From the NCBI GenBank assembly GCA_938014215.1, contig CALLRW010000024.1:1-64000 (forward strand): DNA of 64,000 bases. Direction: 5' to 3'. The notes under the pieces are model-generated. The model searched no databases and was not told where the DNA came from. It saw only the letters and a program-made list of their open reading frames with translations. Shown here in pieces: positions 1-8,100 of the stretch; the first letter of the stretch is position 1; every line of letters starts with the position of its first letter. A program made the position numbers and the translations under genes. Origin of the DNA: an uncultured Alistipes sp. (GTDB taxonomy: Bacteria > Bacteroidota > Bacteroidia > Bacteroidales > Rikenellaceae).

Positions 1-761
1 TGGAAAACACACCTGTAAGCATTGCCGTATGCAATCAAAAAGGCGGCGTCGGAAAATCAACCTTCACCGTTCTGCTTGCCAGTCATCTCCACTATACCTT
101 GCAGCGGGACGTGCTGGTGGTCGACTGCGACTATCCCCAATGGTCGATCTACAATCAACGCTCCCGCGAGTTGGAGATCCTCAATTTGAGCGATTATCAC
201 AAACTGATGGTCGCCCGTCAGTTCAAGGGAACCGATCGGAAATTCTGGCCTATCGTCAGCAGCACGCCTTCCGAGGCCCTTGAGAAGACGGCGCGACAAC
301 TGCAAAGCGATTATCATCCGCAGATTATCCTCTACGATTTGCCCGGAACAGTCAATACCGAAGGGGTGCTGCAGATCCTCTCCTCGCTGGATGCCCTTTT
401 CATCCCGATCAAGGCAGACAAGGTCGTGCTGGAGAGTTCGCTCTCCTTTGCCCGTAGTCTTTATAACGGCATGGTTTGTAATGACCATCTCCGCCTGCGC
501 AGCCTCCACCTCTTTTGGACGATGGTTGATCGCCGCGAGCGAACCCCTCTCTATGAACGCTACGAGGCGATCATCCGTCAGCTTCATCTGCCTGTTCTGA
601 AGACACAGATTCCCTACCGGTCCAAATTCAACAAGGAACTTTTGGCCGACGGATCGGGAATCGGACGCTCGACCCTGCTGGCTCCGGAACGGATCTTTGC
701 CCGCGAAGCGCAGATCGAGAACCTTGCGGCCGAGATTCTTTCGATTCTTCAAATTTCCTGA
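1..761 (+). CDS. traA: ParA/MinD-type ATPase of the conjugation operon (TraA-like), start codon cut by window edge
   Basis: Deviant Walker ATPase of the ParA/MinD family, found as the first tra gene (TraA) of Bacteroides conjugative transposons. Reading from base 3 gives ENTPVSIAVCNQKGGVGKST, and bases 1-2 (tg) are the last two of an ATG whose A lies just outside the window, so only one base is missing. The deviant Walker A motif KGGVGKST is at residues 14-21 and VLVVDCDYPQ (Walker A' region) follows near residue 36. The total is about 253 residues, normal for the family. It is followed after 2 bp by a DUF3408 gene, so it is probably first in the tra operon. The role in partition or transfer-apparatus positioning is inferred from family and context. 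Confidence 0.88.
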   Translation, partial: ENTPVSIAVCNQKGGVGKSTFTVLLASHLHYTLQRDVLVVDCDYPQWSIYNQRSRELEILNLSDYHKLMVARQFKGTDRKFWPIVSSTPSEALEKTARQLQSDYHPQIILYDLPGTVNTEGVLQILSSLDALFIPIKADKVVLESSLSFARSLYNGMVCNDHLRLRSLHLFWTMVDRRERTPLYERYEAIIRQLHLPVLKTQIPYRSKFNKELLADGSGIGRSTLLAPERIFAREAQIENLAAEILSILQIS

Positions 762-763
762 AT

Positions 764-1189
764 ATGGTCCGCAAGAACAAAATCGAGGTCGACGAAGAGG
801 CCATGCGCCGAATGATCGCGGGGCTGGTTCCGCAAACCGTGGATGTGGTGCAACCGAAACAACCTCCGGATGAACCGCCAGCGGAAACCTCGCCACCCAC
901 CTCCGAAGAGCGCACTACGGGGCATGCGACCGAATCGCGTCGACGGAGAACGGTGGTCGTCCCCGAATTCGAGCCGACCTTCATGTCGCTGTTGGATATA
1001 CATATTCGGGGAGCCCTCTATGTCAGTCTCGAGACGAAGCGTAAGATTCTCGAGGTCGTCAAAAAGATCGGAGGCGAGCGTATGACCGCCACCTCCTATG
1101 TTGAACAAATTCTGCGGCAGCATCTCGACCTCTACAAGGAGGAGATCAACCGCATCTACAAGGAACGAAGTACCAAAGATCTTTTATAG
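764..1189 (+). CDS. DUF3408 domain conjugal transfer protein
   Basis: 141 residues. The C-terminal half has the DUF3408 pattern: YVSLETKRKILEVVKKIG, then TSYVEQILRQHLDLYKEEIN and a short basic tail. The N-terminal half is Pro/Glu/Thr-rich and probably disordered. DUF3408 proteins accompany ParA at the head of tra operons in Bacteroidetes conjugative transposons (TraB/TraC position); the biochemical role is unknown. It starts 2 bp after the ParA stop and ends 2 bp before a second DUF3408 gene, so the three are almost certainly co-transcribed. The ribbon-helix-helix-like look of the C-terminal part suggests DNA binding, but that is an inference. Confidence 0.8.
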   Translation: MVRKNKIEVDEEAMRRMIAGLVPQTVDVVQPKQPPDEPPAETSPPTSEERTTGHATESRRRRTVVVPEFEPTFMSLLDIHIRGALYVSLETKRKILEVVKKIGGERMTATSYVEQILRQHLDLYKEEINRIYKERSTKDLL

Positions 1190-1191
1190 CC

Positions 1192-1722
1192 ATGAACACA
1201 TTTCATTTTTCAACCGATTGGGCAACATCTCTGCTCATCCTTGCAAGTATCCTTCTTCTTATCCTGTGTTTCATTCTCTTCTTCGTTAGACGAAAACGGG
1301 AGAAGACCCAGCCGAAGGTAAATTCCGTGTCGGAATCAGTCGTTAGGGATCAAGAAGAAGACCAGGATCCCATCGAACAGAGCGAGAAGATTCCGGACGA
1401 GAAACCTGTTCAAAACATTCTCACCGAGAAGGTCGCCCAAGTGGAGGAGATAATACCTTTGCCTCCTGTCTCCATAAAACGAGGCGCTGTCAAACCCGAT
1501 TTCCGGAAAACCTTTCTGCATCCTACACCCTTCCAACGACGAGGCAGCGTCTATCTCAGCATGGAGACCAAGCGACGGATTCACAGTGTCGTCCAACGGA
1601 TTGGCGAAGGGAATCTGACCGTTACGGATTATGTCGAGAACATCATGAGACATCATCTTGATCTCTATCGGGACGACATCAACCGCATCAACCGGACCCG
1701 GAATTTCAAGGATCTGGTGTAA
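1192..1722 (+). CDS. DUF3408 domain protein with N-terminal membrane anchor
   Basis: 176 residues. A hydrophobic segment at about residues 9-28 (SLLILASILLLILCFILFFV) is followed by a basic stretch and an acidic linker. A DUF3408 domain follows from about residue 115, with YLSMETKRRIHSVVQRIG and then TDYVENIMRHHLDLYRDDIN. The C-terminal domain is clearly paralogous to the preceding gene, but this copy is membrane-anchored and the other is not. It lies between that gene and the next with 2-bp gaps on both sides. A soluble/membrane pair next to a ParA ATPase could connect DNA or ParA to the transfer apparatus; this is an inference. Confidence 0.78.
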   Translation: MNTFHFSTDWATSLLILASILLLILCFILFFVRRKREKTQPKVNSVSESVVRDQEEDQDPIEQSEKIPDEKPVQNILTEKVAQVEEIIPLPPVSIKRGAVKPDFRKTFLHPTPFQRRGSVYLSMETKRRIHSVVQRIGEGNLTVTDYVENIMRHHLDLYRDDINRINRTRNFKDLV

Positions 1723-1724
1723 AG

Positions 1725-2243
1725 ATGAGCTTCCCGAGTTCACTTCTCAAACGAATTACTCAGTGGCTTTCGCAGCGGTGGCGCAGGTCCGCAGAATCCC
1801 GGGCCGACGGGCCGGGCAGCAAGGTCGATTCAGAGCAGGCCTCCGAGCCCCGCCGGGAAGAGACACCGCTGCTGATTATCCCGAAACACTACGCGGTTAC
1901 CGGCCATCTGCGGCCTCGGAAGGCCATTCCGCCACCTGCGGAATCAAAGCCCGAAGATGCTGCTACATTTGTTCCGCCCCCGGCCGAAAAGCCGGCCTCG
2001 ATGCAGGGCTGGGGCGAGCTGGTCCTCCAGGGTCCGATCCGCGAGAACGGCGAGACCGTAGAGCCGCGGGAGCCCCGGCCAGCGCTGCGGCCTCCGTCCC
2101 TGCCGAACAACGGCGAGCTACACGATCCGGAGGTACAGGCGCTGCTCCGGAGTGCCGAAGCGGGCGAGCGTGTCCTTGCGCCGGATGTTACGGAGGAGGA
2201 GCGCCGCGAGATTGAGAATTTTGACCTGCGAAACTATGTCTGA
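1725..2243 (+). CDS. Proline-rich conjugal element protein of unknown function
   Basis: 172 residues, rich in Pro, Glu, Arg and Ala, with no hydrophobic segment and little predicted order. It occupies the traD position of CTnDOT-type operons but does not show the N-terminal membrane segment I would expect of TraD, so I leave it unnamed. The last 40 residues (from HDPEVQALLRSAEAGE) look helical and may be the conserved part. It starts 2 bp after the membrane DUF3408 gene. A 160-bp gap with hairpins separates it from traE, the largest gap in the early part of the operon. Confidence 0.6.
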   Translation: MSFPSSLLKRITQWLSQRWRRSAESRADGPGSKVDSEQASEPRREETPLLIIPKHYAVTGHLRPRKAIPPPAESKPEDAATFVPPPAEKPASMQGWGELVLQGPIRENGETVEPREPRPALRPPSLPNNGELHDPEVQALLRSAEAGERVLAPDVTEEERREIENFDLRNYV

Positions 2244-2403
2244 CCCTCAAAAAAACAGATGCACAATGAATTGGAATCGAAATTACGGCTAACACCCGGA
2301 TGATTGGCTGCGGGAAGCAACTATTTGCTTCCGTCTCGGTCGCAGACTGCCTCGAAAGGCGGGCTGCGGCCTTTTTCACACCCATTACCAAACTGCAAAA
2401 CCG
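2244..2403 (+). promoter_or_regulatory. Structured leader before traE
   Basis: The 160-bp gap contains a perfect 8-bp hairpin (GGAAGCAA ctat TTGCTTCC, 2313-2332). It is followed by AAAGGC/GCCTTT (2355-2360 / 2369-2374) and a T-run, which resembles an intrinsic terminator. GCCT at 2350-2353 can instead pair with AGGC at 2357-2360, an exclusive alternative fold. A 14-codon frame beginning ATGCACAATGAA (2261) precedes the hairpins and could be a leader peptide. Internal attenuation before the pilus genes is possible but unproven. Confidence 0.35.
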
Positions 2404-2700
2404 ATGAAAAAAAGCGCAATCTTCTTGATTCTGATGCTCCCCGCATCGCTTGCCTCCTTCGCACAGGGCAACGGCATGGCCGGAATCAGCGAAGCGACCA
2501 ACATGGTCACCTCCTATTTCGACCCGCTCACCAAACTGATCTTCGCCGTGGCTGCCGTGCTGGGGCTGGTGGGCGGTGTCCGCGTCTACTCGAAGTTCAA
2601 CAGCGGCGATCCCGACGCCTCGAAGTCCGCCACGGCGCTCTTCCTCTCGTGCGTCTTTCTGGTTATCGTCGGTACCGTCTTACGCTCCTTCTTCCTCTGA
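2404..2700 (+). CDS. traE: Conjugative transposon protein TraE (DUF4134), pilin-like
   Basis: 98 residues with an N-terminal signal sequence (MKKSAIFLILMLPASLASFAQ) and two further hydrophobic segments at about residues 41-57 and 77-97. The sequence GISEATNMVTSYFDPLTKLI followed by GGVRVYSKFNSGDPDASKSA matches the DUF4134/TraE family of Bacteroidetes conjugative transposons. By size, signal peptide and position next to TraF and a VirB4-like ATPase it corresponds to the VirB2-type pilin; this assignment is family knowledge plus inference. TraF starts one base after its stop. Confidence 0.88.
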   Translation: MKKSAIFLILMLPASLASFAQGNGMAGISEATNMVTSYFDPLTKLIFAVAAVLGLVGGVRVYSKFNSGDPDASKSATALFLSCVFLVIVGTVLRSFFL

Positions 2701-2701
2701 C

Positions 2702-3031
2702 ATGGCACAGTACACCATCCACAAGGGCGTCGACCGACAGGTCGAATTCCAGGGGCTGACCTCGCACTATCTGATCCTCTTTGTTGCCGGGCTGCTGGGC
2801 ATCTTCCTGCTCTTTGTCATCCTCTACGCCGGAGGGGTTCCGCAGGGCATCTGCATACTCTTCGCCGTCGCGGGCGGCAGCGGCCTCACCTGGGCAACCT
2901 TTTATCTGAACCGCCGCTTCGGACCCCACGGTCTGATGAAACTCCTCGCCCTGCGGCAGCATCCACGCCGCATCATCCACCGCCGGAGTGTGCGCCGCCT
3001 GCTCGAACGTCGAACCCTACCCAAACGCTGA
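2702..3031 (+). CDS. traF: Conjugative transposon protein TraF (DUF4133), VirB3-like
   Basis: 109 residues from ATGGCACAG at 2702, which directly follows the traE stop and gives the family-typical N-terminus MAQYTIHKGVDRQVEFQGL. Two close hydrophobic segments (about residues 24-44 and 48-67) form a membrane hairpin, followed by a basic C-terminus. DUF4133 proteins are the VirB3-like partner of the TraG ATPase in Bacteroidetes type IV secretion systems. A longer open frame runs upstream through traE and is not the real start. traG starts 4 bp after its stop. Confidence 0.87.
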   Translation: MAQYTIHKGVDRQVEFQGLTSHYLILFVAGLLGIFLLFVILYAGGVPQGICILFAVAGGSGLTWATFYLNRRFGPHGLMKLLALRQHPRRIIHRRSVRRLLERRTLPKR

Positions 3032-3035
3032 TGCC

Positions 3036-5561
3036 ATGCGAGGAACCCTGAAAACTTCGACCCTCGAGTCGAAATTCCCGCTGCTGGCCGTCGAGGGCAA
3101 CTGCATCCTCTCGAAGTTCGCCGACGTGACGGCCGCCTTCCGCGTGACGCTCCCGGAGCTCTTCACCCTGACGGCCGAGGAGTACGAGGCGCTGCACGCC
3201 ACCTGGGTCAAGGCGCTGAAGGTCCTCCCGGACCACACCGTCGTCCACAAGCAGGACCTCTTCATCGAGGAGCGTTACGAAACACCCGATCCCGAGGCCG
3301 AACGCACATTTCTCTCCCGGGCCTATGAGCGTCACTTCAACGAACGCCCCTTTCTGCGCCACACCTGCCACCTCTTCATCACGAAGAGCACCCCCGAACG
3401 GCTGCGGCAGACGAGTGCCGCGTCCGTGCTGTGCCGGGGCTTCATCATCCCGCAGGAGATTCGCGACGGGGAGGCCGTGACCCGTTTTCTGGAGAGCGTC
3501 GCCCAGATGGAGCGCATCCTGAACGATTCGGGGCTGCTGCGGGTCGACCGCCTCACGGAGGCGGAGATCGTCGGCACGGATTCCGATGCGGGGCTGCTGG
3601 CCCGTTACTTCGCGCTCTCGGACGAGCGGCAGGCTGCGGTCAACGAGGACATTCGCCTCGATCCGGGCATGATGCGCATCGGCGACAAACTGCTCTCAAT
3701 GCACACGCTCTCCGATCTGGATCTCCTGCCGCAGAGCGTTGCGACGGACTTCCGCTACGAGCGCCTCTCGACCGACCGCTCGGAGTGCCGGCTTTCGTTC
3801 GCGGCCCCCGCGGGGCTGCTGCTCGGATGCTCGCACATCTACAACCAGTATCTCTTTCTGGACAACCACGACGAGACCCTCAAGCGGCTCGAAGCCCGGG
3901 CTCGCAACATGAACTCGCTGGCAAACTACTCGCGCGGCAACGCCCTGAACAAAGAGTGGATCGACCTCTACCTGAACGAAGCCCATTCGCAGGGGCTGTG
4001 CTCCGTAAGATGCCACTGCAACGTCGTGGTCTGGGCCGAGAGCGAGGCGGAGCTCAAGCGGCTGCGCAACGACGTAGGGTCGCAGCTCGCCACGATGGGC
4101 TGCACACCCCACCACAACACGGTGGACGTCCCGGTGCTGTTCTGGGCAGCGATTCCCGGCAACGAAGCCGACTTCCCCGCCGAGGAGAGCTTTCTGACCT
4201 TCCTCGAACAGGGTGTCTGCCTCTTCAACGGCGAGACAAATTACCGCTCGTCGCTCTCGCCCTTCGGCATCAAGATGGCCGACCGGCTCACGGGGGTTCC
4301 GCTCCATCTGGACATCTCGGATCTTCCGATGAAGCGCGGCATCACCACCAACCGCAACAAGTTCATCCTGGGGCCCTCGGGCAGCGGGAAGTCCTTCTTC
4401 ACGAACCACATGGTCCGCCAGTATTACGAACAGGGGGCGCATATCCTGCTCGTCGATACGGGAAACTCCTACGAGGGGCTCTGCTCGCTGATCCACCGCA
4501 CGACGCGGGGACGCGACGGCATCTACTTCACCTACACCGAACAGGAGCCCATCGCCTTCAACCCCTTCTACGTCGAGGACGGGGTCTACGACATTGAGAA
4601 GCGCGAGTCGATCAAGACCCTGCTGCTGACGCTCTGGAAACGCGAATCCGAGGAGCCGACGCGCGCGGAGGAGGTGGCCCTGTCGAACGCCGTGAACCTC
4701 TACCTCTCGAAGCTCAAGACGGACGATTCGATCCGGCCCTCGTTCAACACCTTCTACGAGTTTCTCACCTCGGACTACCGGCGGCTGCTGGAGCAGAAGC
4801 ACGTCCGCGAGAAGGATTTCGACCTGGCGAACCTGCTCAATGTGCTGGAGCCCTACTACCGGGGCGGCGAGTACGACTACCTGCTCAATTCCGACCGGCA
4901 GTTGGACCTGCTCTCGAAGCGATTCATCGTCTTCGAGCTGGATAACATTTCTTCGAACAAAACGCTACTTCCCGTGGTGACGATCATCATCATGGAGGTC
5001 TTCATCAACAAGATGCGGCGGCTGAAGGGCATCCGCAAGATGATCCTTATCGAAGAGTGCTGGAAGGCCCTCACCTCGGCCAACATGTCGACCTACATCC
5101 GCTACCTCTACAAGACGGTGCGCAAGTATTTCGGCGAGGCGGTCGTCGTTACGCAGGAGGTCGACGACATCATCTCCTCGCCGATCGTCAAGGAGTCGAT
5201 CATCAACAATGCCGACTGCAAGATCCTCCTCGACCAGCGCAAGTACATGAACAAGTTCGACCAGATCCAGACGCTGCTTGGCCTATCGGAGAAGGAGCGG
5301 GCGCAGATCCTCTCGATCAACCAGGCGAACGATCCCCGCCGCACCTACAAGGAGGTTTGGATCGGGCTCGGAGGCGTGCAGTCGGCGGTCTACGCTACGG
5401 AGGTCTCGACCGAGGAGTACCTCTGCTACACCACCGAGGAGCGGGAGAAGATGGAGGTGATGGCCCGGGCCGAGAAGCTCGGCGGCGACATCCAGGCAGC
5501 CATCCGCGCACTGGCCCGCGAGCGGGAAGGCCAAAATCTCATTAAAAATTCCCAGCCATGA
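3036..5561 (+). CDS. traG: Conjugation ATPase TraG, VirB4 family
   Basis: 841 residues. The start at 3036 (MRGTLKTSTLESKFP) is chosen because the frame upstream lies inside traF. Walker A is GPSGSGKS at about residues 446-453, and Walker B is in MILIEECWKAL near residue 670. Later conserved VirB4 features include EAVVVTQEVDDI and ILLDQRKYM. It energises assembly and substrate movement of the type IV secretion apparatus at the inner membrane. In Bacteroides nomenclature TraG is the VirB4 homologue, not the coupling protein. The C-terminus overlaps the next gene by 4 bases, indicating translational coupling. The length matches full-size family members and no disruption is seen. Confidence 0.93.
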   Translation: MRGTLKTSTLESKFPLLAVEGNCILSKFADVTAAFRVTLPELFTLTAEEYEALHATWVKALKVLPDHTVVHKQDLFIEERYETPDPEAERTFLSRAYERHFNERPFLRHTCHLFITKSTPERLRQTSAASVLCRGFIIPQEIRDGEAVTRFLESVAQMERILNDSGLLRVDRLTEAEIVGTDSDAGLLARYFALSDERQAAVNEDIRLDPGMMRIGDKLLSMHTLSDLDLLPQSVATDFRYERLSTDRSECRLSFAAPAGLLLGCSHIYNQYLFLDNHDETLKRLEARARNMNSLANYSRGNALNKEWIDLYLNEAHSQGLCSVRCHCNVVVWAESEAELKRLRNDVGSQLATMGCTPHHNTVDVPVLFWAAIPGNEADFPAEESFLTFLEQGVCLFNGETNYRSSLSPFGIKMADRLTGVPLHLDISDLPMKRGITTNRNKFILGPSGSGKSFFTNHMVRQYYEQGAHILLVDTGNSYEGLCSLIHRTTRGRDGIYFTYTEQEPIAFNPFYVEDGVYDIEKRESIKTLLLTLWKRESEEPTRAEEVALSNAVNLYLSKLKTDDSIRPSFNTFYEFLTSDYRRLLEQKHVREKDFDLANLLNVLEPYYRGGEYDYLLNSDRQLDLLSKRFIVFELDNISSNKTLLPVVTIIIMEVFINKMRRLKGIRKMILIEECWKALTSANMSTYIRYLYKTVRKYFGEAVVVTQEVDDIISSPIVKESIINNADCKILLDQRKYMNKFDQIQTLLGLSEKERAQILSINQANDPRRTYKEVWIGLGGVQSAVYATEVSTEEYLCYTTEEREKMEVMARAEKLGGDIQAAIRALAREREGQNLIKNSQP

Positions 5562-5938
5562 AACAGATCCTTTGGAGCTGTGCCGGGCTGCTGCTGGCGT
5601 TGCTGGCCCTGCTCGGCGGATTCCGGCTCTTCTACGATTTCGAATACCACAAGATCCGCCCGCTGTGCGGCGAGTGGCGTTCAACGCGGAATGATACCCG
5701 GCTCGAAATCGACCATCAGGACGATGGTTTCTGGATTCGCATCCATCGCTACGACCCGCGGACCGGGCGTGAATTCTTTGAGAGGCACCCGCTGAAGTAT
5801 GCCTCGTGCATCCATTACACAACCTATGGCGGTGCGCGTGTCGATCTCTTCCACACCCCTGGCTCCGACCTGCTGCTGGTCATTCCGGGAGGTATTTTCA
5901 AACGCGATTTGTCCAACCTTCAAAACAACTTACCATGA
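5558..5938 (+). CDS. DUF3876 membrane-anchored protein (TraH position)
   Basis: 126 residues with one N-terminal hydrophobic segment (about residues 4-22), then a small beta-rich domain. The pattern CGEWRSTRNDTRLEI and, later, LLLVIPGGIFKRD fits the DUF3876 family found in the TraH position of Bacteroides conjugative transposons. Its function is unknown. It overlaps traG by 4 bases at the start and the next gene by 4 bases at the end, so all three are coupled. The cysteine after the hydrophobic stretch is not in a clear lipobox. Confidence 0.7.
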   Translation: MKQILWSCAGLLLALLALLGGFRLFYDFEYHKIRPLCGEWRSTRNDTRLEIDHQDDGFWIRIHRYDPRTGREFFERHPLKYASCIHYTTYGGARVDLFHTPGSDLLLVIPGGIFKRDLSNLQNNLP

Positions 5939-6387
5939 GTAGTACCCCAAACATCACCCCCGCGGAGGCACTCGCGTCGCTGCGGGCCGAAATCCGACAG
6001 CGCACCCAGCTTATGCGACTTATCACCTCGCTGCAGGAGGAGATCGCCTACGACCGCATCTGCGGATCGTGGCTCTCGACGGAGAACAACCTCTCGGCCT
6101 CGATCCGCCGCATCTGCACCCGGACCTACCGGATGCTGATCTTCGACAACACGCTCTGCTACCGACGGCTGGTGCAGGATACCGTCATCACGGCCGAGCG
6201 ACGCTCGCTGCTCTTCGGCAGCCGCGACGACCCGCGCGATATGAACCCCATCGAACTCGACCCCGAGAGCGACACGCTGCTGCTGGGCTGCTACGGACGC
6301 TTTGTCGCGGAGGAGCGGGCCTGTCGGCGTGCGGAGCAGGAGAGCATTTCCGAGGAGTGTTTCACGGATCATGAGCCCGAGGCATGA
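5935..6387 (+). CDS. Unrecognised conjugal operon protein, 150 residues
   Basis: Start at 5935 (MSSTPNITPAEALASLRAE), where ATG overlaps the preceding stop by 4 bases; the frame further upstream lies inside the DUF3876 gene. It is soluble, mostly helical, with an amphipathic N-terminal half and an acidic C-terminus. I recognise no family. It sits between the TraH-position gene and a 353-residue unknown gene, each joined by 4-base overlaps, so it belongs to the transfer operon. The C-terminal segment with two cysteines (LLLGCYGRF and EECFTDH) has no recognised metal motif. A role in conjugation is inferred from position only. Confidence 0.65.
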   Translation: MSSTPNITPAEALASLRAEIRQRTQLMRLITSLQEEIAYDRICGSWLSTENNLSASIRRICTRTYRMLIFDNTLCYRRLVQDTVITAERRSLLFGSRDDPRDMNPIELDPESDTLLLGCYGRFVAEERACRRAEQESISEECFTDHEPEA

Positions 6388-7445
6388 AGTGGCGTGAAGT
6401 ATTCGAAGGGCTCTTTCGCCCTGCAACCGGGGATGAATTCCAACAATGGGAACCAACCCTGCAGCGAACAAGGCAGCTATTGGAGGCCCGGGATTTCCGG
6501 ACACTGACCGATCTGGTACGGGAGCATCGACACTCGGAGCTGCTGACACGGGGGATCGGGCTGGAGATGATGGCGCGTCTTCCGCAAATTCTCACCTTGC
6601 CCGACGAGGCGGCCCGCCACGAGGTGCTGCAACTGATGGATGCCCTGCGCAGGACGCCCGCCATGAAGCACACGGGCCGGAAACTGGCCAACCTGTCCGG
6701 GTATAGCTCCCATCCAATTCACGGCGTGCTGGCCCTCCACACGCTTCTCGTGGATGCCTATCCCGAACGGCACCCCGAGAGCCGGATGCGGCAGCCAACA
6801 ACCGGGGAGGTGCAGGCGGCCATGCGTCTTGTCGACCGGCTCTTCCGCACGGGAATCTTCCGCGAGTTGTGCCGCATGACGGAGGCCCCGACCCGGATGC
6901 AACCGCCCTTTTATGTGGCCCGGCTCTACGGCTGGGATGTCGACTGCGAGATTCTGCAGGCCATGCGGCACGAGCGAGATACGGCGACGCCCGGAGCCGA
7001 TCCGCGGCGGATGCAGCAGCTCCGGGAGGAGATCTTCCGCACGGAGAACCACCTGGTCCGCGGCGCCGAGCGCACCATCGAAGGAATGCTCGAGATGCCC
7101 GTTCCGCGGAGTTATGTCGAGCGCCTCGAGAGCGAACTGAACACGCTGGGCTGGCTGGCCCGCGCTCCGGAGCGCATCGACGATCCGCACACAAGCCGGC
7201 AGTTTCTCGACAAATACGAGATCCACCCGGGTCTGCCCCCGGAGGCACAGCGTGCCGAGGCGGAGACGGCATTCCGGGAACTCGACGCACGGCTTGTCCG
7301 ACTGACGGGCCGCGAAGCCCGGACGCACGAACTCGACCTCCGCGTCGCACAACCGGAACGGGAGCCGGGGCGCACCTCCTTTCGCCGGGAGTACCCCACG
7401 GTGATGCAGCCCTCCGAAGCTATGCCCCGCAAATTGAGACATTGA
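6384..7445 (+). CDS. Unrecognised conjugal operon protein, 353 residues
   Basis: 353 residues, soluble, predicted all-helical, with no signal peptide or membrane segment. It begins MKWREVFEGLFRPATGDEFQ and is rich in Arg/Glu throughout. No catalytic motif stands out. It overlaps the previous gene by 4 bases and precedes traI by 23 bp. I do not recall a gene of this size at this position in CTnDOT-type operons, so it may be specific to this branch of elements. A cytoplasmic accessory or regulatory factor is one possibility, but nothing in the sequence proves it. Confidence 0.65.
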   Translation: MKWREVFEGLFRPATGDEFQQWEPTLQRTRQLLEARDFRTLTDLVREHRHSELLTRGIGLEMMARLPQILTLPDEAARHEVLQLMDALRRTPAMKHTGRKLANLSGYSSHPIHGVLALHTLLVDAYPERHPESRMRQPTTGEVQAAMRLVDRLFRTGIFRELCRMTEAPTRMQPPFYVARLYGWDVDCEILQAMRHERDTATPGADPRRMQQLREEIFRTENHLVRGAERTIEGMLEMPVPRSYVERLESELNTLGWLARAPERIDDPHTSRQFLDKYEIHPGLPPEAQRAEAETAFRELDARLVRLTGREARTHELDLRVAQPEREPGRTSFRREYPTVMQPSEAMPRKLRH

Positions 7446-7468
7446 ACCACCCTCAAAACGACCGAATC

Positions 7469-8098
7469 ATGAAACCACGCATCATTCTGCTCTGCCTCGG
7501 GCTGCTCCTGACAGCCCGGGCCGCGCAGGCACAATGGGTCGTCACGGACCCTACGAACCTCGCACAGGGAATCATCAACTCCACCAAACAGATCGTCGAA
7601 GCGGCCCGCAACGGATCGACCCTCCTGCAAAGTTTTCAAGAGACCGTAAAGATTTACGAGCAAGGGAAGAAATATTACGACGCGCTGAAGGCGGTCAACA
7701 ACCTCGTCCGCTCGGCTCGCAAGGTCCAGCAGTGCATGCTGCTCGTCGGGGAGATCTCCGACATCTACGTCAACGGCTATCAGCGCATGGTGGTCGATGA
7801 CAACTTCTCGGCCGCGGAACTGGCGGCCATCGCCACGGGATATGCCCGGATTATCGAGGAGTCGGCCGGGGAGCTCAAGGAGCTGCAGGATATTGTCAAC
7901 CCCACGGACATGTCGCTGACGGACAAGGACCGTATCGACGTGGTGGAACGGGTCTACTGCGTGCTGCGGCACCATCGGGATCTAGCCCGCTACTACACGC
8001 GCAAGAATATCTCCATCTCGCTGCTGCGCGGCGCCCGACGCAACGACCTCGACCGCGTGATGGCTCTTTACGGAACCGACGAACAACGATACTGGTAG
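7469..8098 (+). CDS. traI: Conjugative transposon protein TraI (DUF4141), VirB5-like
   Basis: 209 residues from ATG at 7469, giving a clean signal peptide (MKPRIILLCLGLLLTARAAQ then AQWV). The mature part contains DPTNLAQGIINSTKQIVEAA and QSFQETVKIYEQGKKYYDAL, typical of the DUF4141/TraI family of periplasmic transfer proteins. The long helical body resembles VirB5-type proteins. A longer upstream open frame overlaps the previous gene and is discarded. traJ starts 2 bp after its stop, as in CTnDOT. Confidence 0.88.
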   Translation: MKPRIILLCLGLLLTARAAQAQWVVTDPTNLAQGIINSTKQIVEAARNGSTLLQSFQETVKIYEQGKKYYDALKAVNNLVRSARKVQQCMLLVGEISDIYVNGYQRMVVDDNFSAAELAAIATGYARIIEESAGELKELQDIVNPTDMSLTDKDRIDVVERVYCVLRHHRDLARYYTRKNISISLLRGARRNDLDRVMALYGTDEQRYW

Positions 8099-8100
8099 CG

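Noticed and set aside
57..896. 279-codon minus-strand open frame over the ParA gene
   Set aside because: It is antisense to a clear ParA ATPase, has poor protein-like composition and crosses into the next gene.
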